Shown here: positions 27,672 through 35,892 of the stretch, in pieces
Numbering within the stretch: the stretch's first letter is position 1
How the letters are laid out: the number at the start of each line of letters is the position of its first letter
NCBI RefSeq assembly: GCF_001895085.1
Contig: NZ_BDFD01000005.1
Span: forward strand, 58,065 to 122,064
Length of the DNA stretch: 64,000 bases
Source: Mariprofundus micogutta
GTDB lineage: Bacteria; Pseudomonadota; Zetaproteobacteria; Mariprofundales; Mariprofundaceae
Direction of reading: 5' to 3'
Translations under genes and position numbers: made by a program
The notes under the pieces: generated by a model
Databases searched by the model: none
Seen by the model: the letters and a program-made list of their open reading frames with translations, nothing else
What the model was told of the DNA's origin: nothing

Positions 27672-28589
27672 GTGTCTATAGTTCAAGGAGCCAACGATTT
27701 AACTATTATTGTGCTAACACTAAATGAAGAAGTCCATATTAAGCGGTGCATTGAAAGCGTTCAAACTATTGCATCAAAAATAGTTATTGTTGATTCTGGG
27801 TCAACTGACTGCACTTGTGAGATTGCACGTGAACTGGGAGCCAGTGTTCTGGTCAATCCTTTCACTACACATGCAAAACAATTGAATTGGGCTCTTGATC
27901 ATGCTGCTATATCCACCCAGTGGGTGATGAAACTTGATGCTGATGAGTATATTACACCTGATTTGGTCAAGTTGTTACCTCATATGCTTTCGAATGCAGG
28001 AGATCAAGTAAACGGTTTCACTTTAAATTTGCGCCGAATTTTTATGGGTAAGTGGCTTAAGCATGGAGCTTTGTATCCAATTCGTTTGTTACGGATTTGG
28101 CGATTTGGTTTTGGACTTTGTGAAGATCGCTGGATGGATGAGCATATTATCGTGGATGGTCAAGTCAAACACATCAATGCAGACTTTGCAGATGACAACC
28201 AAAAATCGCTCACTTGGTGGACTGAAAAGCACAATATGTATTCTAATCGTGAGGCAGTAGTACTGCTAAACCTTGAATACCACTTCTTGCCTCATGATTC
28301 TTCATCTCGTATACAGGGCAATAAAATGGCGGCAATCAAGCGATGGATGAAGGTAACAGTGTATGCTCGATTACCTAACGGATTTCGGGCCTGTGCTTAT
28401 TTTTTCTACCGCTATGTGATCCGCTTTGGATTTTTGGATGGCCAAGCAGGGGCTGTATTTCATTTCTTGCAAGGCTTCTGGTATCGATATTTGGTAGATG
28501 CCAAAGTGATGGAAGTGAAACGCCATATGAGAGATTATAGGGTGGACGTAGTAGATGCGATTGAGCAGGTGTTGGGAATAAAGGTTTAG
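27672..28589 (+). CDS. Family 2 glycosyltransferase (WaaE/KdtX-like)
   Basis: The 305-residue protein starts with LTIIVLTLNEEVHIKRCIES, followed by IVIVDSGSTDCTCEIAREL and WVMKLDADEYITPDL, which is the pattern of WaaE-like beta-glycosyltransferases. The GTG start at 27672 follows the preceding stop by one base and has GAGGAA seven bases upstream. Longer in-frame starts overlap the acetyltransferase gene and are less likely. The C-terminal part (residues 220-305) is rich in aromatic and basic residues and may be a membrane-associating region. Confidence 0.87.
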   Translation: MSIVQGANDLTIIVLTLNEEVHIKRCIESVQTIASKIVIVDSGSTDCTCEIARELGASVLVNPFTTHAKQLNWALDHAAISTQWVMKLDADEYITPDLVKLLPHMLSNAGDQVNGFTLNLRRIFMGKWLKHGALYPIRLLRIWRFGFGLCEDRWMDEHIIVDGQVKHINADFADDNQKSLTWWTEKHNMYSNREAVVLLNLEYHFLPHDSSSRIQGNKMAAIKRWMKVTVYARLPNGFRACAYFFYRYVIRFGFLDGQAGAVFHFLQGFWYRYLVDAKVMEVKRHMRDYRVDVVDAIEQVLGIKV

Positions 28590-28698
28590 TTGGTAGTGAA
28601 TGCTCTTATTTTTCGTAAATTACTTTTCCTATGCGTTTGAAAAGAACGTTTTTATTGAATCAAAACTCTGAATTTCGTAATCGAGGGTGCATCCGGTG

Positions 28699-29448
28699 AT
28701 GATATTCACTAAATTGATAATTGCGTTGATCTCACCACTTGGGGCGGCCTTGGTGCTGAGCTTTTTGGCATTACTGTTAGGTTTTTTTGGTCGCATGCGA
28801 CTTGCTTTTGTATTGGGTGCAATAGGACTATTGTGGTTGTATGCTTGGTCATTGCCCGTGATGAGTGCTTGGATATGTGACCAACTTCAATCTGATTACC
28901 CACCAACTCTGATACATGATGTACCCCAAGCCGACGCAATCGTGGTGCTTGGTGGCGCTATTAGTCCGGCAGATTCACATAGACTTGCTCCTGACTTGAC
29001 TAGGGCAGCAGACCGGATTTGGTATGCGGCAAAGTTATTTAATGCTGGCAAAGCGCCACTGATTGTATTAAGTGGTGGCAGCGATTCTTCTGCGAGTAAA
29101 ACTTCTGAAGCAGAAGCGATGCGTTTTCTGTTGCGCGATCTTGGGGTGCCAGAAACGGCAATGCTGTTGGAAAGGGAGAGTAATAATACCCGAGAAAACG
29201 CACATTTTTCCGCCATGTTGCTCCATAAACGTGATGTGCACACTATATTATTGGTGACATCTGCTATGCACATGCGTAGAGCGCTTACTCACTTTTCCGA
29301 AGAAAGATTAGATGTCATTCCTGCAGCAACTGACTATGAGGTGGTAAAGGTGAACGGCTGGAGGCAGTGGATACCAAGTGCTGATAAATTGTATAGCAGT
29401 GCACAAGCATTGAAAGAACTGGTTGGACACATGATATGGAGGAGGTAA
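28699..29448 (+). CDS. YdcF/ElyC-like DUF218 membrane protein
   Basis: The 249-residue protein has two N-terminal membrane helices (about 10-32 and 38-58) and a DUF218 domain starting ADAIVVLGGAI, with GKAPLIVLSGGSDSS, LERESNNTRENAHFSA and ILLVTSAMHMRRAL. These are typical of the ElyC/SanA/YdcF family, linked to envelope and undecaprenyl-phosphate metabolism. Such genes are frequent in exopolysaccharide clusters. The start is ambiguous between GTG at 28696 and ATG at 28699; GAGGG lies upstream at 28683-28687. Confidence 0.85.
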   Translation: MIFTKLIIALISPLGAALVLSFLALLLGFFGRMRLAFVLGAIGLLWLYAWSLPVMSAWICDQLQSDYPPTLIHDVPQADAIVVLGGAISPADSHRLAPDLTRAADRIWYAAKLFNAGKAPLIVLSGGSDSSASKTSEAEAMRFLLRDLGVPETAMLLERESNNTRENAHFSAMLLHKRDVHTILLVTSAMHMRRALTHFSEERLDVIPAATDYEVVKVNGWRQWIPSADKLYSSAQALKELVGHMIWRR

Positions 29449-29455
29449 TTTTAGG

Positions 29456-30220
29456 GTGTTGAAAATATCTATCATAACCGCCACTTGGAATTGCGTTGAC
29501 ACAATAAGTGACTGCCTAGATTCCGCTTCTTCGCAGGTTTGGGGAAATTGTGAGCATTTGGTGATAGATGGTAAATCTACAGATGGAACGTTGGACTTGC
29601 TGGAACAGTGGCGAAACCGTTTAGATTATATTGTTAGTGAACCAGATTCGGGGATTTATGATGCTCTAAACAAAGGGGTCGCTCAGGCCACAGGTGACGT
29701 GATTGGTTTTCTTCATGCAGATGATCTTTATGCAGATAACGAAGTGTTGACCACAATTACTAAGGCATTTGAAGATCCCTCGATAGATGCTGTTTACGGA
29801 GACCTTGTGTATGTCAGTAAGAACGAACCAGACAAGGTCGTCCGTTATTGGAAATCCGGGCTTTACTCGTATAATAAGTTGAAACATGGCTGGATGCCTC
29901 CGCACCCTACCTTCTATGTACGCCGTTCTGTTTATGAGCAATTCGGTTCATTTGATACTTCATTTCAAATTGCTGCAGATTATGACTGCATGCTCCGGTT
30001 TCTAGGGCAACACAAAGTTAAATGTGCGTATATACCTCAGGTACTTGTCAAAATGCGATTGGGTGGGGAAAGTAATAGATCTTTAGCTAATATCATACAA
30101 AAGTCTGTTGAGGACTATAATGCCTTGAAAAGGAATATGGTCGGAGGCGTTGGTGCATTGTTATGGAAGAATCTGAGTAAATTACCACAGTTTTTCAAGC
30201 GTCATAAAAGTTTAGAATGA
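29456..30220 (+). CDS. Family 2 glycosyltransferase (WcaE-like)
   Basis: The 254-residue protein has ISIITATWNCVDTISDCLDS, HLVIDGKSTDGTLDLL, YIVSEPDSGIYDALNKGV and IGFLHADDLYAD, the signature of the WcaA/WcaE-like GT2 group. GGAGGAGGT lies eight bases before the GTG start at 29456, one of the best ribosome-binding sites in the cluster. The C-terminal region (residues 200-254) is basic. It is the last glycosyltransferase before the initiating enzyme gene. Confidence 0.88.
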   Translation: MLKISIITATWNCVDTISDCLDSASSQVWGNCEHLVIDGKSTDGTLDLLEQWRNRLDYIVSEPDSGIYDALNKGVAQATGDVIGFLHADDLYADNEVLTTITKAFEDPSIDAVYGDLVYVSKNEPDKVVRYWKSGLYSYNKLKHGWMPPHPTFYVRRSVYEQFGSFDTSFQIAADYDCMLRFLGQHKVKCAYIPQVLVKMRLGGESNRSLANIIQKSVEDYNALKRNMVGGVGALLWKNLSKLPQFFKRHKSLE

Positions 30221-30283
30221 TTAGTCTTTTTGTTTGATTATCCTAGTTCAAAATGCAGTGTCACAGAGTACTAAGAGGTTAAA

Positions 30284-31948
30284 ATGTTATCCGCAAGCGA
30301 CATATCTTTCTTTCTATTGCCACTCTGCTCTGCTGTATTGCTTACTCTGCTGGTTATGCCGCTCGTTTTTCGTCTGGCTGAGCGTCTGGGAGCAGTTGAT
30401 CATCCCAATGAGCGTAAGGTGCACGCTCATGTCGTACCACGCATGGGCGGACTGGCATTCCTGATCTCCCTGCTGTTGATACCATTCACCATGCTGGACA
30501 TCACTCCCGCCACACAGGGCTTTTTGCTCGGTCTGTTTATCGTTGGGTTTACCGGAATGGCCGATGATATGTTTGAGATTTCACCCAAGCTGAAGTTCCT
30601 GGGTATTATCGCTGGTGCAATTGTATTTCTGGTCATGAGTGATACAGCAATCAATGATCTGGGTGACCTGTTTGGCATAGGCAATATCGAAACCGGATGG
30701 TTTGCCATTCCCTTAACATTGCTCGCTATGGTGGGGTTTATTAATGCGCTCAACCTCTCCGATGGCCTGGATGGACTAGCGGCGGGCATTGCACTGATTG
30801 CCGTTTTTTTTCTGGGTAGCTTTGCCCTGATTATAGGGGACCATCATAGTCTGATGGTTGCTGTTGTACTGATTGGTTCCATGATTGGGTTTCTCTATTT
30901 CAATTCGCATCCTGCCCGCATATTTATGGGGGATACAGGCAGTCTGATTCTCGGTTTTGTTTTAGCAGCTCTGTCTCTGATGCTGTTGAAATCAGGAGAG
31001 GGTGAAGTTATTTCTCCAATCAGCATGGGAATACTGCTAGGGCTGCCACTGTCTGATACGATTTATGTCATGGTGCGACGAGTGTTGCAGAGGAAAAGTC
31101 CTTTTCTGCCTGACAAAACGCATTTCCATCATCGCTTGATTGATCTGGGACTCTCCCATGCAGGTGTAGTTGGAGTTTTTTACGGACTGATTTTTATTTA
31201 TGGCTGCGTAGCTGTATTTTTTTCCGGTAGTGCTGAGTGGCTTCAATCGCTGGTGCTGCTGGCACTGATTGTAACGACCTATCTGGGTTTGATGAAGCTG
31301 GAAAAGTCAGGGATCTCATTTACCACTTCTACTGATGAAGAGATTGAACACTCTCATGATCCAGCCAAGCCTTCTTTCTATTACAGGATGACCCACGTTC
31401 TGGGGGCCAGTATTCCATTTGTTACCTGGCTCATTCCACTCATCCTGCTGTTGCCAGTACTCTCTACACAGCTAACGGGTAGCAGTCCGATGTTTATGAT
31501 TGCCGTTATCATGTTGGTTGTGGTTCTCTACCCCTGGAAAGAGGCTCGACATCATGCGACATGGTCACAGGGACTGCTATATCTGCTTGTGTTTGCATTG
31601 ATATTTTCTATCAATACCTCTCATCAGGCTTGGGTCGAATATTACATGATGGCAATGACAACGCTTCTGGCCTGCTGGGTAGGGTTAAAACTCTGGTTCA
31701 AACGGCATGCGCGAATTTTTCTTACAACTGGTTTTGAGAGTCTTCTCCTGCTGTTTTCCTGGGGGACGCCATGGATCATCGGACGTTTTGAGTTTTTGTC
31801 GCTTGATGCACAGATGTCTCTTTATATGACATGTGGTGAGTCAGTAGTTTTTCTTGTCGCCAGTAAAATTGTATTACGCAAGCAACCCCGTCGGAATCGG
31901 GAACTATTGATTCCATTGCTGGTTGTGGCTGCGGTTAGCCTGGTTTAG
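30284..31948 (+). CDS. WecA/MraY-family polyprenyl-phosphate GlcNAc-1-P transferase, extended
   Basis: The 554-residue membrane protein contains the core motifs of the WecA family: PNERKVHAHVVPRMGGLAF, a metal-binding D-D in GMADDMFEISPKLKF, NALNLSDGLDGLAAGIAL, ARIFMGDTGSL and the HFHHRLIDLG histidine motif (residues 280-290). These enzymes start repeat-unit synthesis by moving a sugar-1-phosphate from a UDP-sugar to undecaprenyl phosphate. Typical WecA is 340-370 residues. This protein carries about 180-200 further residues with several membrane helices and no recognised domain. It closes the cluster; a convergent gene follows ten bases later. Confidence 0.9.
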   Translation: MLSASDISFFLLPLCSAVLLTLLVMPLVFRLAERLGAVDHPNERKVHAHVVPRMGGLAFLISLLLIPFTMLDITPATQGFLLGLFIVGFTGMADDMFEISPKLKFLGIIAGAIVFLVMSDTAINDLGDLFGIGNIETGWFAIPLTLLAMVGFINALNLSDGLDGLAAGIALIAVFFLGSFALIIGDHHSLMVAVVLIGSMIGFLYFNSHPARIFMGDTGSLILGFVLAALSLMLLKSGEGEVISPISMGILLGLPLSDTIYVMVRRVLQRKSPFLPDKTHFHHRLIDLGLSHAGVVGVFYGLIFIYGCVAVFFSGSAEWLQSLVLLALIVTTYLGLMKLEKSGISFTTSTDEEIEHSHDPAKPSFYYRMTHVLGASIPFVTWLIPLILLLPVLSTQLTGSSPMFMIAVIMLVVVLYPWKEARHHATWSQGLLYLLVFALIFSINTSHQAWVEYYMMAMTTLLACWVGLKLWFKRHARIFLTTGFESLLLLFSWGTPWIIGRFEFLSLDAQMSLYMTCGESVVFLVASKIVLRKQPRRNRELLIPLLVVAAVSLV

Positions 31949-31957
31949 CAGTTACTA

Positions 31958-32653
31958 TCAGCTGTTCTTCTGCTCTGATAATGCGATTGAGCGATTGTTT
32001 TTCCAGAATTTATGTAAAGGGGCGATAAATGCGCCGGCCATCGCGAACCAGATAAAGTCTTCCAGAGGAACATGTAGTACGAAAATGCCTGAAAGATTAT
32101 GGAATGACCAGGTGGCTTTCACCCAGCCACTATTGATCCATTCAGGTACACCAAAAAAGGTGAAAGCCATTATGCAGGAGAACAGGCTTCCGGTGACAGC
32201 ATTGTTGATCAGGTCTTTTCTCAAACTCAAGATAAGAACAATGCAAATGCCGAAAGCGAGAACTGTGGCAACAAAAGAATGCAGCATAAATACCAGCGTG
32301 CTACCGAAGAAGACGGTGCAGGTGATTAAAGCAATGTATCTGAACCTGACAGGCCACTTAGGTGTGTGCTCCCTTTTTTCATAGCCCCGGATGAATATCA
32401 CTTCATAACAAACTGCGACTGAACCGGAAAAGAAAAAACCGAATAGAAAATCTTCAATGCCGACTGTAGTACCTGTCAGCGTGACCGGATCCCACCAGTC
32501 ACCGGCATAAACAAATTCCGAGAGCAGGCCACCAATGCCGAATAGAAATGAGATGATCAGCATGGTAGGGCGAAGGTCCGGCCGGATCAGGAAAAAGAAG
32601 CCCCAGAATATGCCAACAGAAAGTGTCGCATACAGATAACTGTACTCATACAT
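31958..32653 (-). CDS. Lycopene-cyclase-domain-like membrane protein
   Basis: The 231-residue protein has about seven predicted membrane helices arranged as two similar halves. Each half ends with an E-D motif in a helix: TTVGIEDFLFGFFFSG near residue 67 and HVPLEDFIWFAMAG near residue 200. This matches the duplicated lycopene cyclase domain of CrtYcd/CarR-type cyclases, whose PLEExxFF-like motif is catalytic. No other carotenoid gene is in the window, so the role may differ. AAGGAA lies 13 bases upstream of the ATG. It converges with the WecA-like gene and is divergent from the next gene. Confidence 0.6.
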   Translation of the reverse strand: MYEYSYLYATLSVGIFWGFFFLIRPDLRPTMLIISFLFGIGGLLSEFVYAGDWWDPVTLTGTTVGIEDFLFGFFFSGSVAVCYEVIFIRGYEKREHTPKWPVRFRYIALITCTVFFGSTLVFMLHSFVATVLAFGICIVLILSLRKDLINNAVTGSLFSCIMAFTFFGVPEWINSGWVKATWSFHNLSGIFVLHVPLEDFIWFAMAGAFIAPLHKFWKNNRSIALSEQKNS

Positions 32654-32758
32654 TAATAAATGAATTCCTTAGCCGTGGCGTATTTGTGCACATGCTCCTT
32701 AGTGTAGAAGAAAAATACAAGTGCGCAATTTCACGCAATATTTTTATGGAGCTACAAT

Positions 32759-34378
32759 TTGGTTTTGCAATGGACGTATGAAGCCGAGTTATGCACTATG
32801 CTGCACATGTCCACTGGTACTGCTTTAGCAACGGCTTCTCGTTTAGAGATAATAAAGCGTTTCATTGTAGTGTTTCTGCTTCTATCGCTGTTTGGACCCC
32901 AGGCACATGCAGCAGTTATTGATGCCGCTTCCAGTGTTGAACCGGCTCCGGCCAAATTTCGATTTACCTATGATAATGTAACTCTGCCAGCTAACGAAAA
33001 AATGGGGTTTCTTGGGGCAACACTGCTGTTTGATCTCAATGATTATATTTCAGTAGGTGGTGCTTCCTATGGTGCACTGGTTGGTCAACGAGGAGGGTTC
33101 ATTACTCTGGGAGTTGCTGCCGAAGGAAGATTACCTCTAACAGATATTTTAGAAGTGAACTCAGGTATCTTTGTTGGTGCAGGTGGAGGTCGTGGTGGCC
33201 TGCAATTGGCTGGCGGTGGCTTAATGCTTCGTTACCATCTAGGGACCCATGTAAAAACCTGGCTGGGAGATTTTGGTGCAGGTGTTTCCTATATAGACTT
33301 TCCAGACGGGACTATTCATAGCGCTCAGCCCTACATTTCTTATGAATATCCATTTACTACGCTTATAGCTTCAGGGCATCATGAACTGCCTGAATGGGAG
33401 GGGGCAAGACTTGGAAGGGGACATCAGTCCGAACAGGAATTTATGACAGTCTTTCGTTCATATATCATCCCGACCGGTGTTTTATCAGATAGCGGAACCC
33501 CGCAACATAGTTCGATGCATTTGATGGGTGTTGAGTGGAATAAATACCTGGATGATAACCTGTTTGTGAAGGTTGAATCTGAAGGTGCAATGGGTGGGCA
33601 AAGCAGCGGTTACATGCAGATTCTCTTTGGTCTGGGTTATCGTCTTGAAATCATGGACGGAACCTGGTTGAAGGTTTCGTCATCGCTTGGAGTGGCAGGT
33701 GGCGGCAACGTTGCCACTGGTGGTGGGCTGATTATTGATGGTGTTGTATCGTTGCAACAACGTTTGGGGGATAACCTGTTTGCAGAAGTGTCTGGTGGAT
33801 ATGTGAAAGTACCTGAGACTACATTCAAAGCTTACAGCCTTGCAGGCAAACTTGGTTATCATTTCTTTACACCGAATGCATATGATGAACCCATAGCAAG
33901 CAGTGATTTGTCAGGTTTTGAACCACAGCACTTTCGTATCAGGGCTACACATCAGACTTATTTAAAAGCTGATCCTGACTGGCGCTCTATTTTCCCTGAC
34001 CTGAATGTTGATCTGCTTGGAATTCAACTGGACTACTTCCCGCATTCTAATTTTTATCTGACAGGGCAGGGGATTGCTGCTTATAAGGGCAAGGCTGGTG
34101 CATACATGACTGGGTTGGTTGGTGCTGGAGTGCATCTCCCTATGTTTAACACACCTCTATTCATAGAAGCCGAAGGATTATTGGGGGCAGCAGGTGGTGG
34201 TGGTTTAGCTGTAGGTGGTGGCCTTGTATGGCAGGCCAATGCAGGGCTTGGATATCAGTTGATGGATGATTTCAGTCTGTTAGCACAATATGGATATATG
34301 CGCGCTCCAAAAGGTAAATTCAGAGCTAAGGTCCTGAGCCTTGCTTTTGGCTATAACTTTACACTATTTACAAAATAG
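32759..34378 (+). CDS. Exported three-repeat protein, probably outer-membrane associated
   Basis: The 539-codon frame encodes a protein with a signal peptide (FIVVFLLLSLFGPQAHAAV) and three similar blocks, each with a glycine-rich segment: VGAGGGRGGLQLAGGGL, LGVAGGGNVATGGGL and LLGAAGGGGLAVGGGL. Each block is followed by alternating aromatic/hydrophobic strands, as in beta-barrel proteins, and the chain ends in LAFGYNFTLFTK. No family was recognised. The start is unclear: TTG at 32759 has GGAG seven bases upstream but gives a very long region before the signal peptide; ATG at 32798 or 32807 would give a normal signal peptide without a good ribosome site. Confidence 0.75.
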   Translation: MVLQWTYEAELCTMLHMSTGTALATASRLEIIKRFIVVFLLLSLFGPQAHAAVIDAASSVEPAPAKFRFTYDNVTLPANEKMGFLGATLLFDLNDYISVGGASYGALVGQRGGFITLGVAAEGRLPLTDILEVNSGIFVGAGGGRGGLQLAGGGLMLRYHLGTHVKTWLGDFGAGVSYIDFPDGTIHSAQPYISYEYPFTTLIASGHHELPEWEGARLGRGHQSEQEFMTVFRSYIIPTGVLSDSGTPQHSSMHLMGVEWNKYLDDNLFVKVESEGAMGGQSSGYMQILFGLGYRLEIMDGTWLKVSSSLGVAGGGNVATGGGLIIDGVVSLQQRLGDNLFAEVSGGYVKVPETTFKAYSLAGKLGYHFFTPNAYDEPIASSDLSGFEPQHFRIRATHQTYLKADPDWRSIFPDLNVDLLGIQLDYFPHSNFYLTGQGIAAYKGKAGAYMTGLVGAGVHLPMFNTPLFIEAEGLLGAAGGGGLAVGGGLVWQANAGLGYQLMDDFSLLAQYGYMRAPKGKFRAKVLSLAFGYNFTLFTK

Positions 34379-34386
34379 AGATGGCT

Positions 34387-35340
34387 TTAATCTGAGATCG
34401 CCTTTCTCCCTTTTAAATCAATAGTTAGAGACTTATACTTAAGGTTATTTGTTAGTTTCATGCCATCCTCGCCAAGGATAAACAGGGCAGTGCTCCAGGC
34501 ATCGGCTAATGTGGCATTATCGGCAATAATGGTTGCGCTCTGACTGTTTGTGGCTGGATGCCCAGTGGCCGGATTAATGATATGGTGATATCTGTTTCCT
34601 TCATGGATATAGAAACGTTCGTAATCCCCTGAGGTTACGACTGCCACATCTCCTTCAAGCTCCAGTGTCTCGATAACTTCACCTTTATTGCGAGGGTGCC
34701 TGATGCCGATTCGCCAGGGACGGTCACCATGACTGCCGATCAGGCGGATATCACCACCGGCATTGATAATGGCACTATTGATACCGTGTTGCTTGAATAG
34801 TTCGATACCCCGATCAATGGCATAACCTTTGGCTATGGCCCCGAAATCAAGCAGGCAACGAGTATCAGTGCGCATCCAGGCACCTTCAGTCTCTTTTATA
34901 CATGTTGATGGCGGTTTGATCTGATCGATAGCGGATTGAGCTGGAGGCAACGACGGTGTATCACTGCCTGAAAACCCCCATAGCAGATTGAGTCCGCCGA
35001 TAGCAGGATCGAAAGCACCCTGACTCTGTTGTTTAATTTTTAGCGCAACCCGGAGCAGGTCGGAGACTTCCTTTGGCAATATCACCGGGGTATTGATCCC
35101 CGAGTTGTTAAAATCTTTCACGCTATTGGGGTGTGTTCCATAAATGGTAAAAGTATCTTCAATTCGCTGCATTTCCAGGGCTGCAGCAGTGATGGCTTTC
35201 TCCGCCCTCTCTTTGTCTGCATCTGCAATGGTGAATTCAACCAATGTTCCCATGATAAAACGGGTTTCGTGAATATCTTCAGGTCCGCTGCATGCAGACA
35301 GGAAAATAGTAATCATCAGGAATAATAGCAGGCGAAACAT
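34387..35340 (-). CDS. apbE: FAD:protein FMN transferase (ApbE) lipoprotein
   Basis: The 317-residue protein starts with a lipoprotein signal (LFLMITIFLSACSGPED, lipobox LSAC). It then shows the ApbE pattern: TRFIMGTLVEFTI, FDPAIGGLNLLWGFSG, LDFGAIAKGYAIDRGIELF, SAIINAGGDIRLIG and RYHHIINPATGHPATN. ApbE attaches FMN to a Ser/Thr of Nqr, Rnf or related redox proteins on the outer face of the inner membrane. The metal-binding aspartate region near the C-terminus (ATLADAWSTALFILG) is present. No Rnf/Nqr genes are in the window. It converges with the three-repeat gene, eight bases apart. Confidence 0.93.
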   Translation of the reverse strand: MFRLLLFLMITIFLSACSGPEDIHETRFIMGTLVEFTIADADKERAEKAITAAALEMQRIEDTFTIYGTHPNSVKDFNNSGINTPVILPKEVSDLLRVALKIKQQSQGAFDPAIGGLNLLWGFSGSDTPSLPPAQSAIDQIKPPSTCIKETEGAWMRTDTRCLLDFGAIAKGYAIDRGIELFKQHGINSAIINAGGDIRLIGSHGDRPWRIGIRHPRNKGEVIETLELEGDVAVVTSGDYERFYIHEGNRYHHIINPATGHPATNSQSATIIADNATLADAWSTALFILGEDGMKLTNNLKYKSLTIDLKGRKAISD

Positions 35341-35395
35341 GTAGCTATTGTTGCTTTGTTTGCCTGTCAGGCAAGAAGCAATACATCTTGTGGGT

Positions 35396-35424
35396 TTGAT
35401 TTTATCTGCAAAATACCTGATTAT
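35396..35424 (+). promoter_or_regulatory. Promoter candidate for erpA overlapping the IscR-like operator
   Basis: TTGATT (35396-35401), a 17-base spacer and GATTAT (35419-35424) give a weak sigma-70 promoter. Its -10 lies inside the palindromic operator at 35413-35437, the usual position for repression by IscR. Confidence 0.4.
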
Positions 35425-35437
35425 TAGCCTCAGGTAT
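35413..35437 (+). promoter_or_regulatory. IscR type 1-like operator upstream of erpA
   Basis: The 25-base site starts ATACCTGATT and ends TCAGGTAT. Against the published type 1 IscR motif ATASYYGACTRWWWYAGTCRRSTAT (from memory) it matches 21 of 25 positions. It lies within a perfect 11-bp inverted repeat (AAAATACCTGA at 35410-35420, TCAGGTATTTT at 35430-35440) that ends exactly at the ribosome-binding site of erpA. In E. coli, erpA is repressed by [2Fe-2S]-IscR through a type 1 site. No iscR gene is in the window. Confidence 0.75.
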
Positions 35438-35453
35438 TTTGAGAGGTTTAAAA

Positions 35454-35816
35454 ATGACAGTGATGTTAACTGAATCTGCAGCCCGGAAAGTGCAGGGACT
35501 GTTGGAAAAAGAGAGTAATGAAGCGTTGAACCTGCGCGTATTTGTATCCGGTGGCGGTTGCTCTGGGTTCCAGTATGGATTCACCTTTGATGATCAGATG
35601 AATGATAATGATACACTGGTTGAAAACCATGGCGTAAAACTATTGGTGGATCAGTCCAGCCTTGATCTTCTGGATGGGTCAGAGATTGATTATCAGACGT
35701 CGATTCAGGGGGAATCTTTTGTCATTCGTAATCCGAATGCAGGCTCCACCTGTGGTTGCGGCAAATCATTCACGCCTGCAGAGAACGGTGGCGGTTGCGC
35801 CAATGCTGAATACTGA
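35454..35816 (+). CDS. erpA: A-type iron-sulfur cluster insertion protein ErpA
   Basis: The 120-residue protein has the A-type carrier layout: [18 protein letters not shown]36 in [15 protein letters not shown], and C100 and C102 in [10 protein letters not shown], the three cluster ligands. A fourth cysteine (C115) lies in the tail. ErpA delivers [4Fe-4S] or [2Fe-2S] clusters to apoproteins such as isoprenoid-pathway IspG/IspH. The start at 35454 has GAGAGG seven bases upstream. It sits directly behind an IscR-like operator, which supports ErpA over other A-type homologues, and is followed by a terminator. Confidence 0.9.
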   Translation: MTVMLTESAARKVQGLLEKESNEALNLRVFVSGGGCSGFQYGFTFDDQMNDNDTLVENHGVKLLVDQSSLDLLDGSEIDYQTSIQGESFVIRNPNAGSTCGCGKSFTPAENGGGCANAEY

Positions 35817-35836
35817 TTGCCGGTATTTTCTTTTTA

Positions 35837-35864
35837 AAACGGGGTCCTCGGGCCTCGTTTTTTT
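35837..35864 (+). terminator. Intrinsic terminator after erpA
   Basis: ACGGGG (35839-35844) pairs with CCTCGT (35853-35858), one G-U pair included, around an eight-base loop; a T-run follows (35858-35864). This makes erpA a single-gene unit. Confidence 0.75.
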
Positions 35865-35892
35865 GTTGTTAGTGAGTCTATAGGGTTTGACA

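Noticed and set aside
15107..31948. Exosortase (PEP-CTERM) associated polysaccharide system
   Set aside because: AsnB-like and YdcF-like genes occur in such systems, but no exosortase, PEP-CTERM protein or tyrosine kinase gene is present.
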